NCBI RefSeq assembly: GCF_004851605.1
Contig: NZ_CP031094.1
Location: forward strand, 56,442 to 120,441
Reading direction: 5' to 3'
Source of the DNA: Hydrocarboniclastica marina
Lineage (GTDB): Bacteria > Pseudomonadota > Gammaproteobacteria > Pseudomonadales > Oleiphilaceae
Length of the DNA: 64,000 nucleotides
Shown here: positions 61,082-64,000 of the stretch, one piece after another
Position numbering within the stretch: the first letter of the stretch is position 1
Layout of the letters: the number at the start of each line of letters is the position of its first letter
Position numbers and translations under genes: made by a program
Notes under the pieces: model-generated
The model's database searches: none
What the model saw: only the letters and a program-made list of their open reading frames with translations
Told to the model about the DNA's origin: nothing

Positions 61082-63985
61082 ATGCGTTCAGAACCCTCAG
61101 CTAACTCTCCTCTTCAAAGATGGATCGCCATGCTTATGGCGATTGTCATGTACATTTCGCCGATCATAGCCATAGCTGAGAATGCTCGAGAAGGAGCAAT
61201 TGCAGCCGGCCGCGAGGGCAGGGCGCTGGGTGAACTATTCGGGAGCAAAACGCCACAACCGAAAGAAAACACTGATGGCTCCTTCAACCTGGGATCTACG
61301 GAGAACCAATTCGGCGAGGAGGTCCCTCTATCGGTAAACATCAAAGACCTCTATCCAGGCACAAACTCCGCTGCTGGCAGTGATCTCAGCCTCCAGTTCC
61401 CCGGGAACCAGCAAGTGGACGTAGAGCGTTTCAAATCCGCTGACAATGATTCACTCCGCTCGGATGGTGCAGCGTACCAAAGCAGCCTGTACCAAGATGC
61501 AGTGCAGGATAACCCCACAACAACGATGGGGGCAGCCTATAAAATTCTCATGGACGGGGCCTCCCGCCCGAAAGTTGATTTCCGAAATGATGCAGACTTC
61601 GAGAAGTCGAGACAGCAGATCGATAACGCTGAAGAACTAACGGGTGAGTTTTCCGACTGCTCAATCGCTCGAGGAGTTGTAGAGCAGAAAGATGAGGTCA
61701 GGATTCCTGAATATAAGTTCTGTGAGCGAATTACGGATGACTCTGAGGAGTGCAAAATCTCCCACGACTATTCGACCGACGTTATTGAGATAGCCCAGGG
61801 AGACAACCTGAATATCAAGCACTGCGATGATGGAAGTTGCTTTCTGGGTTGGATTGGTAAAGTTGGTGACGACTACTGGAGCGGGAACTGTGTTGAGAAA
61901 ACACAACACACAAGCTATCGCGTTGTTAATCCGGAGGCTATCACCAGCGCGAGAATCGTCTATGCAAAGTATGACGACCACATGCAGATCTATCTCGGTG
62001 AAGAAGGGGCTGAAGAAAAGGTTTGGCAAGGGCCAAAGGATTATTTTCCGTTGGACGATGGTGGAAGGTGTGAGCTCGGTAAAAACTGGGAGCAGTCGCT
62101 TTCTGTAGACGTGACTCCTCATTTCAAAGATGTGGAACCAGGGGCGGTAGTCCGCTTCAGGATCCGCGCCGCAATATCGGGTCGGGGGGAAGCCTACGCT
62201 CGTCTGCAGATTAACTACGACCCAAAGAAGATCATAAGCCGCGACAACTGGGTCCCTTCAACGGAGACCTGCATTGGCTCTGCAAAAAGTACGGCCGATG
62301 GCTTTGTGCAAGGGGGGTATGAGTGTACCCAGATGCCTGAGCTCGATGAAAACGGCTGCACAATGACCAGCACAGGGGTAAGAGTCTGTGCGTCCGACCT
62401 TTCCGAGGCCCCGGTAGACGTTAACAGGCTCTGTAAAGAGGTCTCTGTAGAGGCAAAGTTTGACCATTATTATGGCCAGGCCGACTGTTTCATTAACAGG
62501 GAAGGGGTAGAGGTTTGCCCAACCATTGAAAAAGCCGAAAACGCAGGGGAGTTATCCTCGTGCAAAAAGTTTGAAGATGACAATCAATGCCGGTTTATTT
62601 CCAGCGAATGTATCGAAGGCACAGAAGGTGAGCAAAGCGGGCGTTGCTACGTCACCTCTGAGAAATGGGATTGCGGAAAAACAGTCGAGATCTCTGATTA
62701 CCATAGTTCAGAAGACATCCAGTGCGACGGCGAGTTCTTGTGCCAGGGTGACGAGTGCGGATCGAGCCCGCAGACCGAAAGCACCAGTTTTACGAAAGCA
62801 GCAACTCTTCTACAGGCCGCACAATTCATGGCCATGGATGGGCAGTGCCAAGAGGTAGATGTTGAGGAGAACAGAAACTGTGAAGTCTTTGCCGGCGACG
62901 ATTACTGGTGCAAGAAAGTAGGATTACCTGAGCTGGGTGTCGACGCTGTCGATTGCTGCGACCAGCCGGTAGAGGTAGGGCCTGGGCAATACATCCGGAC
63001 GATGGCTTCAATTGGGGTAATGGACGCTTCGTTCATGAGCATCAACCCCGACATGTCTTTTTCAGCGGCACGGGGATCTTATCAAGCGCTGAGGGATCCA
63101 GTAGTTAACGGCGTAACGGAGTTAACCAAGCCGTTCACATCGGCAGTTGAAACGGTCACCGGCCCCGTTAAAGAAGCGATCGCAGAAAACATCACCAAAC
63201 CGGTTGGAGATTTCCTTGTAAGCCTGAAGGAGAAAATATCGCAACAGCTTGCCGAGTTTTTCACTGAGCAAGGCGTTAGCGGGGCGACCGGCGCCGGTGG
63301 TGGTGGCGGCGGTGCTGCGGCGGGTAACGCTGCAGGAAAGCAAGCGGCGGAAGAAGGCGCCAGTCAAGCCACTCAACTTATGGGTACAGCTGGGAACATG
63401 TTGGGCACGGTAATGGGCGTGTACAGTGCCGTGATGCTGACCTACATGGCCCTTCAGATAATTTACGAGTGTGAAGATCAAGAAATAGAGCTGGCAGTGA
63501 AGAGAGAACTGAAGGCCTGCACTCCAACGGGATCCTGGTGTGACCAGAAAGTCTGCGTCGCCCCGTCCACATTCGGCTGCCTTGCCTACGCCTGCTTTGA
63601 GTATCGCTATTCTTTCTGTTGCTACAATTCACCACTTTCCCGGATAGTGATGGAGCAGGCTGTGCCACAACTGAGAGGTGCGAACGGGTTCGGATCCGCG
63701 AAAAACCCCCAATGTGGAGGGATCAGCTTCACTGAGCTGGAGAATCTGGATTGGGACCAGATTGATTTGAGTGAATGGACAGCACTGTTAACGGATGAAG
63801 GGATGATCGGGGCCAACGAAATGAATCTGGATGATCTAACCGGTGCGGGTCACCCGAACGCAATGCCCGACATTTATGGCGAACGCTCAAACAGCCTGGA
63901 AAGAACACAGCAAAGGCTGGAGTCGGGGAGTGTAGATGATGCAAGAATCGAGAAGGCTCAAAATTATCCCTTCGACCCACGCTAA
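61082..63985 (+). CDS. traN: TraN, mating-pair stabilisation protein
   Basis: A 967-aa outer-membrane protein that recognises the recipient surface. The signal peptide (about 1-33) is followed by a long variable region, a Cys-rich central segment with TraN features (CKKFEDDNQCRFISSEC, GRCYVTSEKWDC), a Gly-rich hydrophobic stretch (GATGAGGGGGGAAAGNAAG near 737) and a C-terminal Cys cluster. It is the last gene in the window; traF, traH and traG are expected elsewhere. Confidence 0.88.
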   Translation: MRSEPSANSPLQRWIAMLMAIVMYISPIIAIAENAREGAIAAGREGRALGELFGSKTPQPKENTDGSFNLGSTENQFGEEVPLSVNIKDLYPGTNSAAGSDLSLQFPGNQQVDVERFKSADNDSLRSDGAAYQSSLYQDAVQDNPTTTMGAAYKILMDGASRPKVDFRNDADFEKSRQQIDNAEELTGEFSDCSIARGVVEQKDEVRIPEYKFCERITDDSEECKISHDYSTDVIEIAQGDNLNIKHCDDGSCFLGWIGKVGDDYWSGNCVEKTQHTSYRVVNPEAITSARIVYAKYDDHMQIYLGEEGAEEKVWQGPKDYFPLDDGGRCELGKNWEQSLSVDVTPHFKDVEPGAVVRFRIRAAISGRGEAYARLQINYDPKKIISRDNWVPSTETCIGSAKSTADGFVQGGYECTQMPELDENGCTMTSTGVRVCASDLSEAPVDVNRLCKEVSVEAKFDHYYGQADCFINREGVEVCPTIEKAENAGELSSCKKFEDDNQCRFISSECIEGTEGEQSGRCYVTSEKWDCGKTVEISDYHSSEDIQCDGEFLCQGDECGSSPQTESTSFTKAATLLQAAQFMAMDGQCQEVDVEENRNCEVFAGDDYWCKKVGLPELGVDAVDCCDQPVEVGPGQYIRTMASIGVMDASFMSINPDMSFSAARGSYQALRDPVVNGVTELTKPFTSAVETVTGPVKEAIAENITKPVGDFLVSLKEKISQQLAEFFTEQGVSGATGAGGGGGGAAAGNAAGKQAAEEGASQATQLMGTAGNMLGTVMGVYSAVMLTYMALQIIYECEDQEIELAVKRELKACTPTGSWCDQKVCVAPSTFGCLAYACFEYRYSFCCYNSPLSRIVMEQAVPQLRGANGFGSAKNPQCGGISFTELENLDWDQIDLSEWTALLTDEGMIGANEMNLDDLTGAGHPNAMPDIYGERSNSLERTQQRLESGSVDDARIEKAQNYPFDPR

Positions 63986-64000
63986 GGCGCTTTGTCTTAC

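Overview
This 64 kb window reads as part of a large conjugative plasmid from a gammaproteobacterium. A marine or halotolerant host of the Marinobacter/Halomonas type is my inference; no core chromosomal gene, rRNA or tRNA is present to fix the taxonomy. The plasmid reading rests on a Rep_3-family initiator beside an iteron array (about 28.9-30.3 kb), a parA-parB partition pair (26.8-28.9 kb), and a MobH relaxase with an F-type (SXT/R27/IncA-C-like) type IV secretion gene set on the right (36.9-64 kb). The F-type genes traF, traH and traG are not seen and presumably lie outside the window.

Layout. 0-9.1 kb is an accessory region. It holds unknown proteins (one apparently broken by one extra A in an A6 run), a lipoprotein, a RES/Xre toxin-antitoxin pair, a 49-residue Gly/Ser-rich peptide, a small membrane protein, an AP2-like protein, and a LexA box driving a truncated umuD. 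9.1-16.3 kb is an arsenic-resistance island: an ACR3-like permease, two unrelated arsenate reductases, ArsR, the GAPDH-ArsJ pair, an ArsO-like flavoprotein, ArsH and a truncated acr3. Its left edge cuts umuD and its right edge cuts acr3. 16.3-26.6 kb is plasmid housekeeping and unknowns: a DUF4942 methyltransferase, a large lipoprotein, a ParB-like regulator without its CTPase domain, a DUF457 hydrolase, a lytic transglycosylase, an IS3-family element sitting cleanly inside a 72-aa membrane-protein gene, and a PilZ protein. 26.6-31.4 kb holds partition, origin, rep and an SppA-like peptidase. 31.8-36.8 kb is a minus-strand operon: a lipoprotein, topoisomerase III, a Calx-beta/DUF1566 lipoprotein and a second DUF1566 protein. 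36.9-64 kb runs traI, traD, an unknown, a DUF4400 gene, traL-E-K-B-V-A, a 2050-aa Cys-rich/Ig-like giant, dsbC, traC, trbI-like, an S26 peptidase, trbC-traW, a degenerate EAL-like gene, traU, traN.

How the parts work together. Rep and iterons start replication, ParA/ParB segregate copies, and two families of palindromes probably serve as parS or operator sites linking several promoters. The relaxase and TraD feed DNA to the F-type channel, while TraN and probably the giant protein act at the cell surface. The ars island exports arsenite and pumps out 1-arseno-3-phosphoglycerate made by its dedicated GAPDH. The most unusual points are the giant surface protein, the EAL-like protein inside the transfer operon together with a PilZ protein on the same plasmid, topB translationally coupled to secreted proteins, and the repeated GTTTCGCATGCGAAAC sites.
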